A stretch of DNA of 49,610 nt from Chloroflexota bacterium (GTDB lineage Bacteria > Chloroflexota > Anaerolineae > UBA4142), in the NCBI GenBank assembly GCA_016215025.1, contig JACRMI010000094.1, positions 1 to 49,610 of the forward strand, in the 5' to 3' direction. The translations under genes and the position numbers were made by a program. Below are positions 25,384 through 33,825 of this stretch, one piece after another (positions within the stretch are counted from its first letter, which is position 1; each line of letters begins with the position of its first letter). The notes below the pieces were generated by a model, which ran no database searches, was not told where the DNA came from, and worked only from the letters and a program-made list of their open reading frames with translations.

Positions 25384-27003
25384 ATGAAAAACATTTCACG
25401 TGAGCCTGCGGTCATTTTGGTACTCGTGATTCTCGTCGGTTTGATGGTGGCGTTCATCATCTATCCCCAAGTTCAAGTCGTTCTCGTCCCCGGACTCAAG
25501 GGCTATATCGATTTTCTCGCCGGGCAGATGTGGGTCAAGCCGCTTTGGAATTCAATTCAGATCATGCTTGCTTCGACGACGACCGCCGTAACGCTTGGGT
25601 TCATTTACGCGTATGCGATGGTTTACAGCGACATGCCTTGGAAACCCTTCTTTCGATTGATCGGAATCTTGCCGCTCTTGTCGCCGCCATTCGTCGTCGC
25701 CGCGTCGTACATTTTGCTGTTCGGTCCCCGTGGCGTTATCACGTACGGCATTTTCGGACAGACGCCGCTCATCCTGGGATTCGGCGGACTGTGGGGCGTA
25801 CAGACGATTGCGTTTTTCCCGTTCGCATACCAACTCATCGCCGATGTTTTAGCGCGCAACGATCCCAGGTTGGAACAGGCATCGCGCAACCTGGGTGCGA
25901 AGACATGGGATACGTTTCGCACGATCACGCTACCCCTCGCGCGTCCCGGTCTTGCCGCCGCGATCCTCACCACCGCAATCTACATCCTCGAAGATTTCGG
26001 CAATCCCGTGCTCATCGCCGGACAATTCACCGTGTTGCCGACACAAGCGTATGGACTCATTTCCGGTTTCGGCGATTTCACGGGTGCAGCCGCCGTCAGC
26101 ACGATTCTGCTTGTGCTGGCGCTGATTCTCTACATTGGCAAATTGCGCATTGAGGGAGGACGGTCGTACGTCACAGTGAGTGGTAAAGCCACATCGATTC
26201 CGCGTCCGCCGGTGCCGCGGGCAGTTTCGCTGGCATGCTTTATCGCGTGTCTTGGGTTGGCGGGACTCATCCTCATGGTCTATGGTGTTCTCGTCGTGAG
26301 CGCGTTGACGATTGCATTCCCCAATAATCTCACTTTCACCACCAGACATTTCGAGTATCTCGGCGCGAATTCGCTTTCGCTGCGAAATACATTTATTTAC
26401 GGTGGCATTGCAGCGATCATTTGCGCGTTCTACGCGCTCATTCTCGCGTTTCTCGTTCAGCGCAAGGAATGGTACGGTCGTCGCCTGGTCGATTTCATCG
26501 CCATCATGCCCGCGGCGGTGCCGGGACTTTTCTTCGGCATTGGTTACGCGACAGCATTCAACCAACGTTATCTCGATTGGCTGGACCGTGGCGCGCTCAT
26601 CACCATCTCGATGATCTTTTGGAACATTCCGGTTGGGTATCAAGCGGCGATTGCGGGCTTGCAGCAAATTGATCGCTCGCTCGACGAGGCGGCGACGAGT
26701 CTTGGCGCGAGTTCGCTGCGCGGTTTTCGCGATATTCTTTTTCCGATGCTCAACAGCGCGCTGCTCACCGGTTTTGTTACGGCATTCGTTCGCGCGGTGA
26801 CAACGCTCTCTGTCGTGATTTTTCTCTTTACGCCGGGCACCACGGTTGCGACGATTACGATTTTCCAATTGGTGAACGATTTCGACTGGGGTGGAGCGAC
26901 CGCGTTCACCGTCTCCGTTATCGGCATGGCAGTGATCGCGCTGAGCGTAGTTTACTTTGTCAGCGGACGACGCGCAGGATTGCAGAAAACGACAGGTGGA
27001 TAA
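25384..27003 (+). CDS. ABC transporter permease, fused FbpB-type
   Basis: A 539-residue membrane protein with two tandem permease domains, as in FbpB/AfuB. Two EAA-type ATPase-contact loops are visible: EQASRNLGAKTWDTFRTITLP in the first half and DEAATSLGASSLRGFRDILFP in the second. About twelve hydrophobic segments alternate with short loops. Start: ATG at 25384; the 73-base spacer before it is a palindromic repeat (CGGGTGACGG, GGTCACTCGCCACTCG) without a clear RBS. Translation may depend on upstream coupling. It follows the binding protein and lacks an adjacent ATPase. Confidence 0.87.
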   Translation: MKNISREPAVILVLVILVGLMVAFIIYPQVQVVLVPGLKGYIDFLAGQMWVKPLWNSIQIMLASTTTAVTLGFIYAYAMVYSDMPWKPFFRLIGILPLLSPPFVVAASYILLFGPRGVITYGIFGQTPLILGFGGLWGVQTIAFFPFAYQLIADVLARNDPRLEQASRNLGAKTWDTFRTITLPLARPGLAAAILTTAIYILEDFGNPVLIAGQFTVLPTQAYGLISGFGDFTGAAAVSTILLVLALILYIGKLRIEGGRSYVTVSGKATSIPRPPVPRAVSLACFIACLGLAGLILMVYGVLVVSALTIAFPNNLTFTTRHFEYLGANSLSLRNTFIYGGIAAIICAFYALILAFLVQRKEWYGRRLVDFIAIMPAAVPGLFFGIGYATAFNQRYLDWLDRGALITISMIFWNIPVGYQAAIAGLQQIDRSLDEAATSLGASSLRGFRDILFPMLNSALLTGFVTAFVRAVTTLSVVIFLFTPGTTVATITIFQLVNDFDWGGATAFTVSVIGMAVIALSVVYFVSGRRAGLQKTTGG

Positions 27004-27120
27004 AAACGGATGGACAGCGGACAAGGAACGGACGAACGGATAGGTGCTGTGTCCAGTTGCCATTCCAGTGATGACGAGAATAAATACGGAAAGTCGAGTG
27101 AGGCGATTGAAAGTGAAGAA

Positions 27121-27660
27121 ATGGCAGTGAACTTGAGTTCAGATAAAACGGTGGTGGTGTTGGCAGCCCATGGTGCGCCTCCAAGCGACTATCCACCTAT
27201 GCGAGTCGGGCTGCTCATGATGTTGGAATTCGCTGGCAAACGGGTCCAGAGCGTGGGCGTGTTACGGGCTTGGCGTGACAAACTAGCCAACGAAGTGAGA
27301 ACGTGGCATCGAACAGCCGACAATGACGCATACAAAGTGGCAGTGGATAATTTGGCGGCTGATCTCTCGTCTCGTCTCGGCTTGCCCGTATCGGTCGGAT
27401 ACAACGAGTTTTGCGCGCCCACCATCGACGACGCCATCGACGAGGTGATCGCTCAAGGGGCACGTTCCGTGATTGTGCTTCCTACGATGTTGGTACGTGG
27501 CAATAGTCACACCGAATCGGAAATCCATTCGGCGGTGCTTGAGGCGTGCAAGCGACATCCCACGATTTCGATTGACTATGCTTGGCCCTTTGAACAGGAA
27601 CGATTGGTGTCACTGTTTGCCGATCAAGTGACGGCACATTTGGATAGAATACCGTCATGA
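27121..27660 (+). CDS. CbiX/SirB-like chelatase-family protein
   Basis: A 179-residue single-domain protein of the sirohydrochlorin chelatase (CbiX/SirB) type. It has VLAAHGAPPSDYP with the first metal-binding His and LPTMLVRGNSHTESEI with the second. Such proteins insert Co or Fe into sirohydrochlorin, or act as ferrochelatase-like enzymes. The gene is out of metabolic context inside a transporter operon. Start: the ATG at 27121 is favoured because the family starts just before VVVLAAHG; an open reading extends to 27010 but is low-complexity. The stop overlaps the GNAT start (ATGA at 27657). Confidence 0.72.
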   Translation: MAVNLSSDKTVVVLAAHGAPPSDYPPMRVGLLMMLEFAGKRVQSVGVLRAWRDKLANEVRTWHRTADNDAYKVAVDNLAADLSSRLGLPVSVGYNEFCAPTIDDAIDEVIAQGARSVIVLPTMLVRGNSHTESEIHSAVLEACKRHPTISIDYAWPFEQERLVSLFADQVTAHLDRIPS

Positions 27661-27811
27661 TGGCAACAGAATACCGTCCAATCAAACTAGAAGATTATGA
27701 CGCCGTCCGCCAATTGTTAGCCGATTCCGGTTGGCAAAATCGTGTGAAGGACCCAGTACGAGGATTAGAACAGTCAGGACTCATTACGCCGAGGTTGACA
27801 GAAGAAACGAA

Positions 27812-27846
27812 AAAGCGTAATGAGTCAATGCGACTCATTACGCTTT
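27812..27846. terminator. 15-bp hairpin inside the IS left end
   Basis: AAAGCGTAATGAGTC (27812-27826) pairs with its complement (27832-27846) around a five-base loop. It lies just beyond the transposase stop. Read from the minus strand it is followed by TTCGTTTCTTCTG, so it may serve as the transposase terminator. It also carries two copies of the IS 11-mer. Confidence 0.6.
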
Positions 27847-27875
27847 GCCCAATCCCTGGGGTTTACTTTAACAAC

Positions 27876-29336
27876 TTAATTGTTTTCAGAACGACGCGTG
27901 CACAAGCGTTGTAAGAAACGCACATTGATCAAAAGATAGATCAATGTGTTTTCGTTGGCAATCGCCTGACCATTCCGCAGATGCGGTCGCTCAATCCCGA
28001 GTGCCACGGCTTGCGAGTTAATGCGCTCGGTCGCGGTGCGTTGGCGATAAATGTTTTTGTAGCGTTTACTCTCGCGGTCGAGCGTGTGCCGTAAACGTGC
28101 GCCGATGCTGGTCGGCATTTGCACCGTACAGCCACCGTGTTTCCAGGTGGCGTGATGGACGGGGCACCGTGAGCGCGTCGATGCGGGGTGCTCCGCGTGA
28201 AGCGGGCACACGTACACACCGCGCTCGTGTTCGATGAGGCACTTGGTGCGATCTGTGAAGGTGTATTTCAACGGCATCGCTAAGCCCGCTTGGCACAAAG
28301 GCAAACCCTGGGCATCAAACTGGCGTTGCTTCGCTTTGTAATTGCCCTTCTCCGAAAAGGGCACCGCGGCAAAACCGAAATCCGGCTCATTTTCGTGGTA
28401 AAAATGGGCGTAGACGTACCACGCATCAAAGGCGGCATCGAACGTGCCATAGCGGGGACGATAGCCCAAGCGTTGTTCGACTTGTTGCATCAGCGGGAAA
28501 AAGTAAGTGACATCACTTTGGTCAAAGGGCTGGGTCATTTCCGCGAGGACGAATTCGCCCCAGCCAGGGACATGGGTGACGACGATGCCCGAACCATAGC
28601 CCCAATAATATTCGCCGACCGCCACGGCGGAAGCTGGTCGGGGATTGGTCGTGGGAGTACTGCGATTGTGTTTGCGTTTGCACCCCAAGCGACAATCCGG
28701 ATCGCCGAGTGGTTGCAGGTGTTTGTTGTAACGTTCCGTCACATAGGCTTTAGGATTGTTTTCCTTGACCCAGGCGAGGATGTGTTTGGTGTCGAGCGAA
28801 ACACATTCGATGGGTGGGGCATTGAGTTGGAGCAATTCCGCGCGGATCAGGCGCACACTATCCGCCAGCAGGAATTGCAAGAGCGTATTGGGGATGCCGC
28901 GCAAGAGAGAAGTGAAATGACGCACGGTGGGGAGACTGGCACGGGGATTGAAACCCAGGTCGGTTGCGGGGTCTGGCACGAGCGGAAAACCGAGGAGCCA
29001 TATGAAACCAGGATGCTCCACAAGAAAGCGATGGAGGCGTTCGGGGGTGGGCAACGGTTCATTGAGGCGGAGCAATTCAGCGGCAATGAAAGCGGCATAG
29101 GGAATCGTGGGGTGTCCCCAATCCCGTTGTAGATTGCGTTCGGGCAAGTAGCTCCAACCGAGCGGAGCCAGCAACTCCCAGCATCGCATAATGGTGGGCG
29201 AGTCGGTGATCCATTTGGGTAGACTGGCTCGGAAAAACCAGAGGGAGTGCAAATCGAGCAGTTTTTCCGAGGTTTTTGGCACGTGGGACGCCAAGTGCCA
29301 CAGAGGTAATTGTGTTAGAATAGGTGAGTCCGTCAT
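27876..29336 (-). CDS. DDE transposase
   Basis: A 486-residue DDE-type transposase of the broad IS4/IS1182-like superfamily; I cannot name the IS family with confidence. Candidate acidic triad positions are Asp in SLDTKHILAW, Asp in YGTFDAAFDAWY and Glu in RTATERINSQAVALGI, followed by the RPHLRN segment. A Cys/His-rich stretch (CPLHAEH...CPVHHATW...GCTVQMP) resembles a zinc-ribbon insertion before the Glu. The start is supported by an AGGAGG site (complement at 29344-29349). The gene is uninterrupted, so the element may still be active. Confidence 0.88.
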   Translation of the reverse strand: MTDSPILTQLPLWHLASHVPKTSEKLLDLHSLWFFRASLPKWITDSPTIMRCWELLAPLGWSYLPERNLQRDWGHPTIPYAAFIAAELLRLNEPLPTPERLHRFLVEHPGFIWLLGFPLVPDPATDLGFNPRASLPTVRHFTSLLRGIPNTLLQFLLADSVRLIRAELLQLNAPPIECVSLDTKHILAWVKENNPKAYVTERYNKHLQPLGDPDCRLGCKRKHNRSTPTTNPRPASAVAVGEYYWGYGSGIVVTHVPGWGEFVLAEMTQPFDQSDVTYFFPLMQQVEQRLGYRPRYGTFDAAFDAWYVYAHFYHENEPDFGFAAVPFSEKGNYKAKQRQFDAQGLPLCQAGLAMPLKYTFTDRTKCLIEHERGVYVCPLHAEHPASTRSRCPVHHATWKHGGCTVQMPTSIGARLRHTLDRESKRYKNIYRQRTATERINSQAVALGIERPHLRNGQAIANENTLIYLLINVRFLQRLCTRRSENN

Positions 29337-29853
29337 AGGAATGCCTCCTTGGGCAAAAGATGGGATTGGGCAAATTCCATTTTACTCAAGAGCGTCTTGT
29401 GACGGACATCGTAATCAGTCAATTTGACTCATTACGCTTGAGCCAGCAAATGATGTCTGAAAACGATTACGTTGAATCAATCACGTAATGAGTCATTTTC
29501 ACTCCACGAATCCTCCAGTACGATTCAGAAAAATGATGGAGCGCGCCGACCGCACCATCGTCGTTGTCGAGGATTCGCGCATCATCGGATTTGCCCGCGC
29601 ATTGTGTGATGACGTGTCCAACAGGTACATCTCGATGGTCGTGGTCGCTGCGGACAAACGCGGTCAAGGCATCGGCACACAAATGGTGAAAAGATTGATC
29701 GCAGACGACGATGAGGGAAAGATAACGTGGGTCTTGCGAGCAGGCAGGGACAGCGGCGACTTTTGGCGAAAGCAAGGTTTTACCGAATCGCAGATTGCAA
29801 TGGAACGGGTAAGACGCGCGTGAGTAGAATATGCGAATAACAGAGACAGATGG

Positions 29854-30375
29854 ATGACAAGATCCGTTGGACTTTCGCTTTGGCTTCAACCTTCAGGACA
29901 ACTATACGACGAATTGAGCAAGACGATTTCTCAACTGAGTAAGAAATACGGAGCGCCCGTTTTCCCGCCGCACGTTACATTACTTGGAGATTTGATTGGC
30001 GATGAAAAGGAAATAACATCGCAAGCGCAGCAACTCGCGTCACGCGTCCAGCCATTTCAAATCACGCTGACGACCATCGATTATTTGGATGCATACTTTC
30101 GTTGCCTGTTCATTCGTGCTGAAGAAACGCCTGCACTCTTGCAAGCCAACCGAATCGCACGAAGCGTTTTTCATCGCGAAAATGATCCCAGTTTCATGCC
30201 GCATCTCAGCTTGCTCTACGCCAACTTGGAGGTCGAGACCAAGCAGCAAATCTTCAAAACAATCGGGCGAGAATGGGCCAAGGCGTTTCCCGTGAATAGC
30301 ATTCATTTGCTTTCGTGCGATGGCGAGCCAAAAGATTGGTACCGCGTGCAAGAATTTGAAATACCGAGTCGATAG
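29854..30375 (+). CDS. 2H-phosphoesterase family protein (cyclic phosphodiesterase / RNA ligase-like)
   Basis: A 173-residue protein of the 2H superfamily. The paired H-x-T/S motifs are FPPHVTLLG (His near residue 40) and FMPHLSLLY (His near residue 118). Such enzymes open 2',3'-cyclic phosphates or ADP-ribose cyclic phosphate, or ligate RNA ends. The natural substrate is not predictable. It lies between the broken GNAT gene and an ABC ATPase, 11 bases before the latter's start, so it is probably in the same transcript. Confidence 0.8.
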   Translation: MTRSVGLSLWLQPSGQLYDELSKTISQLSKKYGAPVFPPHVTLLGDLIGDEKEITSQAQQLASRVQPFQITLTTIDYLDAYFRCLFIRAEETPALLQANRIARSVFHRENDPSFMPHLSLLYANLEVETKQQIFKTIGREWAKAFPVNSIHLLSCDGEPKDWYRVQEFEIPSR

Positions 30376-30385
30376 GAAAGATCCC

Positions 30386-31456
30386 ATGGTTGACCAAACC
30401 AACGCATCGATTACAAAAATTCAAACCTCACCCCTGCATTTGCAAAATGTGACCAAACGTTTTGGCTCCGTTATGGCAGTCGATCACGTTTCGCTGGAGA
30501 TTCCGCGCGGCTCGTTTACCACTCTTTTGGGACCGAGTGGCTGCGGCAAGACGACGCTTTTGCGCATCATCGCGGGGTTCTACACGCCGGATGAAGGAAA
30601 CATTTATCTCGACGATCAGCGGGTCGATCAAATGCCCGCGCATCAACGCGGGACGGCGATGGTTTTCCAAGACTATGCTCTTTGGCCCCACATGAGTGTT
30701 TACGACAATATCGCGTATGGTTTGCGCATGAGAAAAGTGTCTGACGATGAAATTCGCAAACGCATCGAAGGCGTTATGCAACTCGTCGAAATGCCGGCTG
30801 AATTTCTAAAACGCAAGCCAACCGAATTGTCAGGTGGACAGCAGCAACGGGTTGCCGTCGCGCGCGCGTTGATCGTTCAGCCGCGCGTGCTCTTGCTCGA
30901 CGAACCCTTGTCGAATCTCGATGCCAAAGTCCGCCAGCGTCTGCGTGTCGAGATTCGGCGGTTGCAGCGGCGCATTGGCATCACGACGATTTATGTGACG
31001 CACGATCAAGAGGAAGCGTTGAGCATGTCCGACAAGGTCGTCGTGATGAATCGCGGCAAGGTGATGCAAGTGGGTACGCCGGAGGAAATCTATCACAAGC
31101 CGACGACGGCATTCGTCGCGGAATTTCTCGGCGTGACGAACGTGCTGCGCGGGACAGTGGCTGTGGACGGCGATACGGTTCAAGTGGCGGGGACAAGTAT
31201 TCACTCGAAAGGAACACCCGGCAATCCGGTCACCGTCATCTTCAAAGCGGACGAAGCAATCGTTACCACTTTTGATTCAACATCAGCTTCGACGGTGGCG
31301 TTTTGCGGCATGCTTGAAGAAATATTTTTCATCGGCACGGTGTATCGCCACTATGTCAACGTCAACGGCGAAATGATTCTGGTCGACAGCCCAACTAGAG
31401 TCGATGGGAAAGATGTGCGCGTGACCGTCCCGCGCGACAAGATCAAAGTTTTCTAG
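30386..31456 (+). CDS. ABC transporter ATP-binding protein (FbpC/AfuC-like)
   Basis: A 356-residue ATPase: Walker A GPSGCGKTT, Q-loop MVFQDYALWPH, signature LSGGQQQR, Walker B VLLLDEP, D-loop SNLDAKVR and H-loop VTHDQEEA. A C-terminal TOBE-like domain follows from about residue 240. Start: ATG at 30386 after AGGAAAG. It probably energises the binding protein and permease at 24246-27003, from which it is separated by the chelatase, GNAT/IS and 2H genes. The split arrangement could reduce its expression through polarity of the IS. Confidence 0.9.
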   Translation: MVDQTNASITKIQTSPLHLQNVTKRFGSVMAVDHVSLEIPRGSFTTLLGPSGCGKTTLLRIIAGFYTPDEGNIYLDDQRVDQMPAHQRGTAMVFQDYALWPHMSVYDNIAYGLRMRKVSDDEIRKRIEGVMQLVEMPAEFLKRKPTELSGGQQQRVAVARALIVQPRVLLLDEPLSNLDAKVRQRLRVEIRRLQRRIGITTIYVTHDQEEALSMSDKVVVMNRGKVMQVGTPEEIYHKPTTAFVAEFLGVTNVLRGTVAVDGDTVQVAGTSIHSKGTPGNPVTVIFKADEAIVTTFDSTSASTVAFCGMLEEIFFIGTVYRHYVNVNGEMILVDSPTRVDGKDVRVTVPRDKIKVF

Positions 31457-31467
31457 ACTGTGGACGA

Positions 31468-31528
31468 AGACCCTAAAAGTTTCCTTATCTGATCGATGCG
31501 TTGGTTAGGAAAGAAACCTTTAGGGTCT
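31468..31528. terminator. AGACCCTAAA...TTTAGGGTCT stem-loop
   Basis: AGACCCTAAAAGTTTCCTTA pairs imperfectly with the later TAGGAAAGAAACCTTTAGGGTCT. It lies 12 bases after the ATPase stop and before the operator upstream of iolI. There is no long T tract, so termination may be partial. Confidence 0.6.
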
Positions 31529-31543
31529 CTCAAAATTTGCCCA

Positions 31544-31559
31544 ATGCACACGTTTGCAC
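31544..31559. promoter_or_regulatory. second LacI-type operator ATGCACACGTTTGCAC
   Basis: It matches 14 of 16 bases of the palindrome at 19361. It lies about 70 bases upstream of iolI. A weak promoter TTGCAA-N17-TATTTT (31562-31590) follows directly, so binding would block initiation. It links the iolI-iolN-iolO block to the LacI regulator. Confidence 0.68.
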
Positions 31560-31596
31560 ACTTGCAATATTTCGCCAGTCGTGATATTTTGGGGTA

Positions 31597-31617
31597 GGGC
31601 AAATTGGAAATTTGCCC
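31597..31617. repeat. GGGCAAATTGGAAATTTGCCC palindrome
   Basis: Fourth copy of the GGGCAAATT family, directly before the iolI ribosome-binding site. It could form a hairpin just upstream of it. Confidence 0.75.
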
Positions 31618-31630
31618 CACGGAGGTCACA

Positions 31631-32443
31631 TTGAAGCTAGGATATAACGGCGCGACCACCATGACGAGCAACTTGGAAACGGACATTCGCATCGCCGGCA
31701 AAGTCGGTTTTGACGTGCTGGAAATCACGGCGTCCAAGTTAGACAGTTATTTGCAGACTCGCACGCTTGCCGATGCGCGGCGTCAGCTTGAAGCAGCAAA
31801 GCTGAAAGCGCACGCCATCAACTCCATCGAGAAAATAAATTTCCGCGATGCGGCCGGTCGAGCTGAGGTGCTTGCGCGCACGCGGCAGTTGAGCGAATAC
31901 GGCAAGGCATTGGAATGTCCATGGATCATTGCCGTGCCCGGTCCTGCGCCGGAAGGAACGACATGGCAAGCGATTCGCGATAACACGGCGACGTGTCTCC
32001 GCGCGATGAGCGAAACCGCCGAACCGTACGGTGTCCAAATCGCCTTCGAGTTTCTAGGTTTCCCATGGTGCCCGGTGCAAACGGTGGCGCAAGCGTGGGA
32101 GATCGTCAAGACGGTGAATTCGCCCAACGTCGGCATGGTAATCGATACGTGTCATTTCTACGCCGGCGGCTCGACGCTCGACTCGGTCAAATCAATCGAC
32201 GCAAAAAAGCTCGCCGTTTTTCACATTAACGATGTCGAAGCGATGCCCAAGGAAAAAATCACCGACGCGAACCGATTGTTTCCCGGCGATGGTGTGATTC
32301 CGCTGAAAGAAATCATCGGTGCCGTGCGCGCCACCCGCTTTGACGGGGTCGCCTCGGTGGAAATCTTTCGTCCCGAATACTGGCAGCGTGATCCGCTGTC
32401 GGTTGCCAAAGAAGCGTTACAAAAGTCAAAAAGATATTTCTGA
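31631..32443 (+). CDS. iolI: inosose isomerase-like TIM barrel (IolI family)
   Basis: A 270-residue xylose-isomerase-like TIM barrel. It tracks Bacillus IolI: KLGYNGATT at the start, AEPYGVQIAFEFLG, VGMVIDTCHFYAGGS, FHINDVEAMP with DANRLFPGDG, and ASVEIFRPEYW. Metal ligands are expected at the Glu of FEFLG, Asp and His of DTCHF, and Glu of VEIF. IolI interconverts scyllo-inosose (2-keto-myo-inositol) and 1-keto-D-chiro-inositol. The start is a TTG at 31631, five bases after GGAGG, and the N-terminus then matches the family exactly. Confidence 0.82.
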   Translation: MKLGYNGATTMTSNLETDIRIAGKVGFDVLEITASKLDSYLQTRTLADARRQLEAAKLKAHAINSIEKINFRDAAGRAEVLARTRQLSEYGKALECPWIIAVPGPAPEGTTWQAIRDNTATCLRAMSETAEPYGVQIAFEFLGFPWCPVQTVAQAWEIVKTVNSPNVGMVIDTCHFYAGGSTLDSVKSIDAKKLAVFHINDVEAMPKEKITDANRLFPGDGVIPLKEIIGAVRATRFDGVASVEIFRPEYWQRDPLSVAKEALQKSKRYF

Positions 32444-32477
32444 TTTAGGATTTACGCAGCAGCCCGACGCTCCCCCC

Positions 32478-32584
32478 TGTCATTCTGAGGAGCGACTCAA
32501 GATTCTTTGGCAGATCGAATTTAGAGCAGCGACGAAGAATCTTGAGCGACGAAAAAGAGATTCTTCGCTCCGCTCAGAATGACA
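32478..32584. repeat. TGTCATTCTGAG...CTCAGAATGACA element, copy 3
   Basis: The longest-looking copy after 2555 and 47852: TGTCATTCTGAGGAGCGACT faces TTCGCTCCGCTCAGAATGACA, with repeated GAAGAATCTTGAG inside. It lies between iolI and iolN. Confidence 0.85.
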
Positions 32585-32631
32585 AATCCTAAATCATAAG
32601 AGAGAAATCCTAAATTCAAGTGGAGGAAAAA

Positions 32632-33768
32632 ATGTCTAGCGTTACACCAGCTCCAAAAGGTTTATTACCTACGGAACAACCCGACTTGTGGTTTGAAGAT
32701 AATCCAGTCGGTCGAATGAAAAAAGAAATCTGGGATATGAATGAGGACCAACTCAAAAAGGTCCTCGCCGAGTACGGGTTCCCACCCCCGGGGGCGGAAT
32801 GGGCAAAGCCCGGCGCATATATCCAAACGACTCCCCATCACATGGTTGTCGAGAATCGTCACAAGAACGATGTGGTGTTCATTCCGGTCGGTTGCACCGA
32901 ATTACATGGCGCGCATTTGCCCAGTGCCGACGACACCCTCTTTGTGTCGATGATTTGCGAAGGCGTGCGGCGCTATACTGAAAAGAATCGCGATGGACAT
33001 GTCAACCTGGCTTTACCTCCGCTAAACTACGGCGCACATCCCTATCATCACCTGGGAATGCCAGGGACCGTGATCGTGCGCGAGACGGTCGTGCGCGAAT
33101 TGATGATCGACGTGATGCTGGGTCTGTGGAACGATGGTTTCCGCAAGCAAGTCATCGTCAACAATCATGGTCAATTGTGGGTTCTCGAATCGGCGATTCA
33201 GGAATTCCAAAAACGATTCCAACTCCCAGGAATCTTCCAGGTGCTCGATTGGCATCGCGGCGTGCGCGAAATGTTCCGCACAAAAGAACGCGGCGGGGGC
33301 TGGGACACCAACTTTGTTCACGCCGACGAATCGGAAACGTCGCTCTCGCTTTATCTCTTCCCCGACATGGTCGATATGACGAAAGCGGTCGATACTGAAG
33401 GGCGCGCGTACTTGCCCGAAGGTCACTTTGATAAATCGGTCGATCCGTTCGGTCGTCCGCATCGCTGGTCGGAAGGCGAAGGACATTTCGCCATCGAAAT
33501 GTCGGCGACGCCGGAAGGTGTGGTAGGCAAGGCGACGCACGGCGATGCCAAGAAAGCGATGCGCCCGCTCGCCGCGATTCTGCGCTACCTCACGATGGTC
33601 AACGATGATATTCTCAAAGCGTTCCCCGCGGGCAAGGTGCCACCCGTTGAAGAGGTGACCTTGCGCACGCAAGAGGAAATGGAACCGTATCTCCGCGAGC
33701 CGATGAGTCCTGGTTGGCGATCAGTGTATGCGTTGCCGCGCATTGGGCAGGATACGTTGGTAGGGTAA
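32632..33768 (+). CDS. iolN: 3-dehydro-scyllo-inosose hydrolase (creatininase family, IolN type)
   Basis: A 378-residue creatininase-fold metal hydrolase. Metal ligands are visible as Glu90 and His92 in GCTELHGAHLPSADDT, Asp100/101, His179 in VNNHGQLW, and Glu233 in HADESETS. It has an N-terminal extension of about 75 residues before the core. In Thermotoga, IolN opens the ring of the diketo-inositol made by IolM to give 5-keto-L-gluconate. With IolG, IolM and IolO in the same window, this function fits better than creatininase. Start: ATG at 32632 after GGAGGA. Confidence 0.84.
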   Translation: MSSVTPAPKGLLPTEQPDLWFEDNPVGRMKKEIWDMNEDQLKKVLAEYGFPPPGAEWAKPGAYIQTTPHHMVVENRHKNDVVFIPVGCTELHGAHLPSADDTLFVSMICEGVRRYTEKNRDGHVNLALPPLNYGAHPYHHLGMPGTVIVRETVVRELMIDVMLGLWNDGFRKQVIVNNHGQLWVLESAIQEFQKRFQLPGIFQVLDWHRGVREMFRTKERGGGWDTNFVHADESETSLSLYLFPDMVDMTKAVDTEGRAYLPEGHFDKSVDPFGRPHRWSEGEGHFAIEMSATPEGVVGKATHGDAKKAMRPLAAILRYLTMVNDDILKAFPAGKVPPVEEVTLRTQEEMEPYLREPMSPGWRSVYALPRIGQDTLVG

Positions 33769-33825
33769 AGGGACGAGTGACGTTAAGACCTCGTCACTCG
33801 TCACCCGTCACATGGCACTTTTATA

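Larger units (their letters stand above)
27762..29514 (-). mobile_element. insertion sequence, about 1.75 kb, with target-site duplication
   Basis: The element is bounded by the direct repeat CCAGTACGA (27753-27761 and 29515-29523), of which 8-9 bases are target duplication. The outer ends are short inverted repeats (AGGATTAG versus AGGATTCG read inward). An 11-mer GACTCATTACG occurs five times near the ends: 27779, 27816 (inverted), 27832, 29426 and 29484 (inverted). These may be transposase-binding sites. One transposase gene runs on the minus strand. Perfect duplication and intact transposase suggest recent insertion. Confidence 0.92.
27657..29823 (+). pseudogene. GNAT N-acetyltransferase gene split by an insertion sequence
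   Basis: The 5' part (27657-27761) encodes 35 residues ending SGWQNRVKDPVR. The 3' part (from 29524) resumes FRKMMERADRTIVVVED and includes the acetyl-CoA loop RGQGIGTQ and the end FWRKQGFTESQ. Joining at the duplicated CCAGTACGA restores one reading frame of about 135 residues, a normal length for a GNAT protein. As it stands both halves are unlikely to be active. It overlaps the chelatase stop by ATGA, so it was once part of that operon. Substrate unknown. Confidence 0.9.

Noticed and set aside
25930..27063. A 377-residue minus-strand reading
   Set aside because: It is the shadow of the permease gene. It is rich in Arg, Asp and His with no recognisable domain, and the plus strand has clear ABC permease loops.
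27010..27120. N-terminal extension of the chelatase-like gene
   Set aside because: The 37 residues are low-complexity and unlike the family. The ATG at 27121 places the conserved AHG at the usual distance.
28290..29132. A 280-residue plus-strand reading across the IS
   Set aside because: It is antisense to the transposase, which has recognisable motifs, a good RBS and the expected length. The plus-strand reading shows no family motif.
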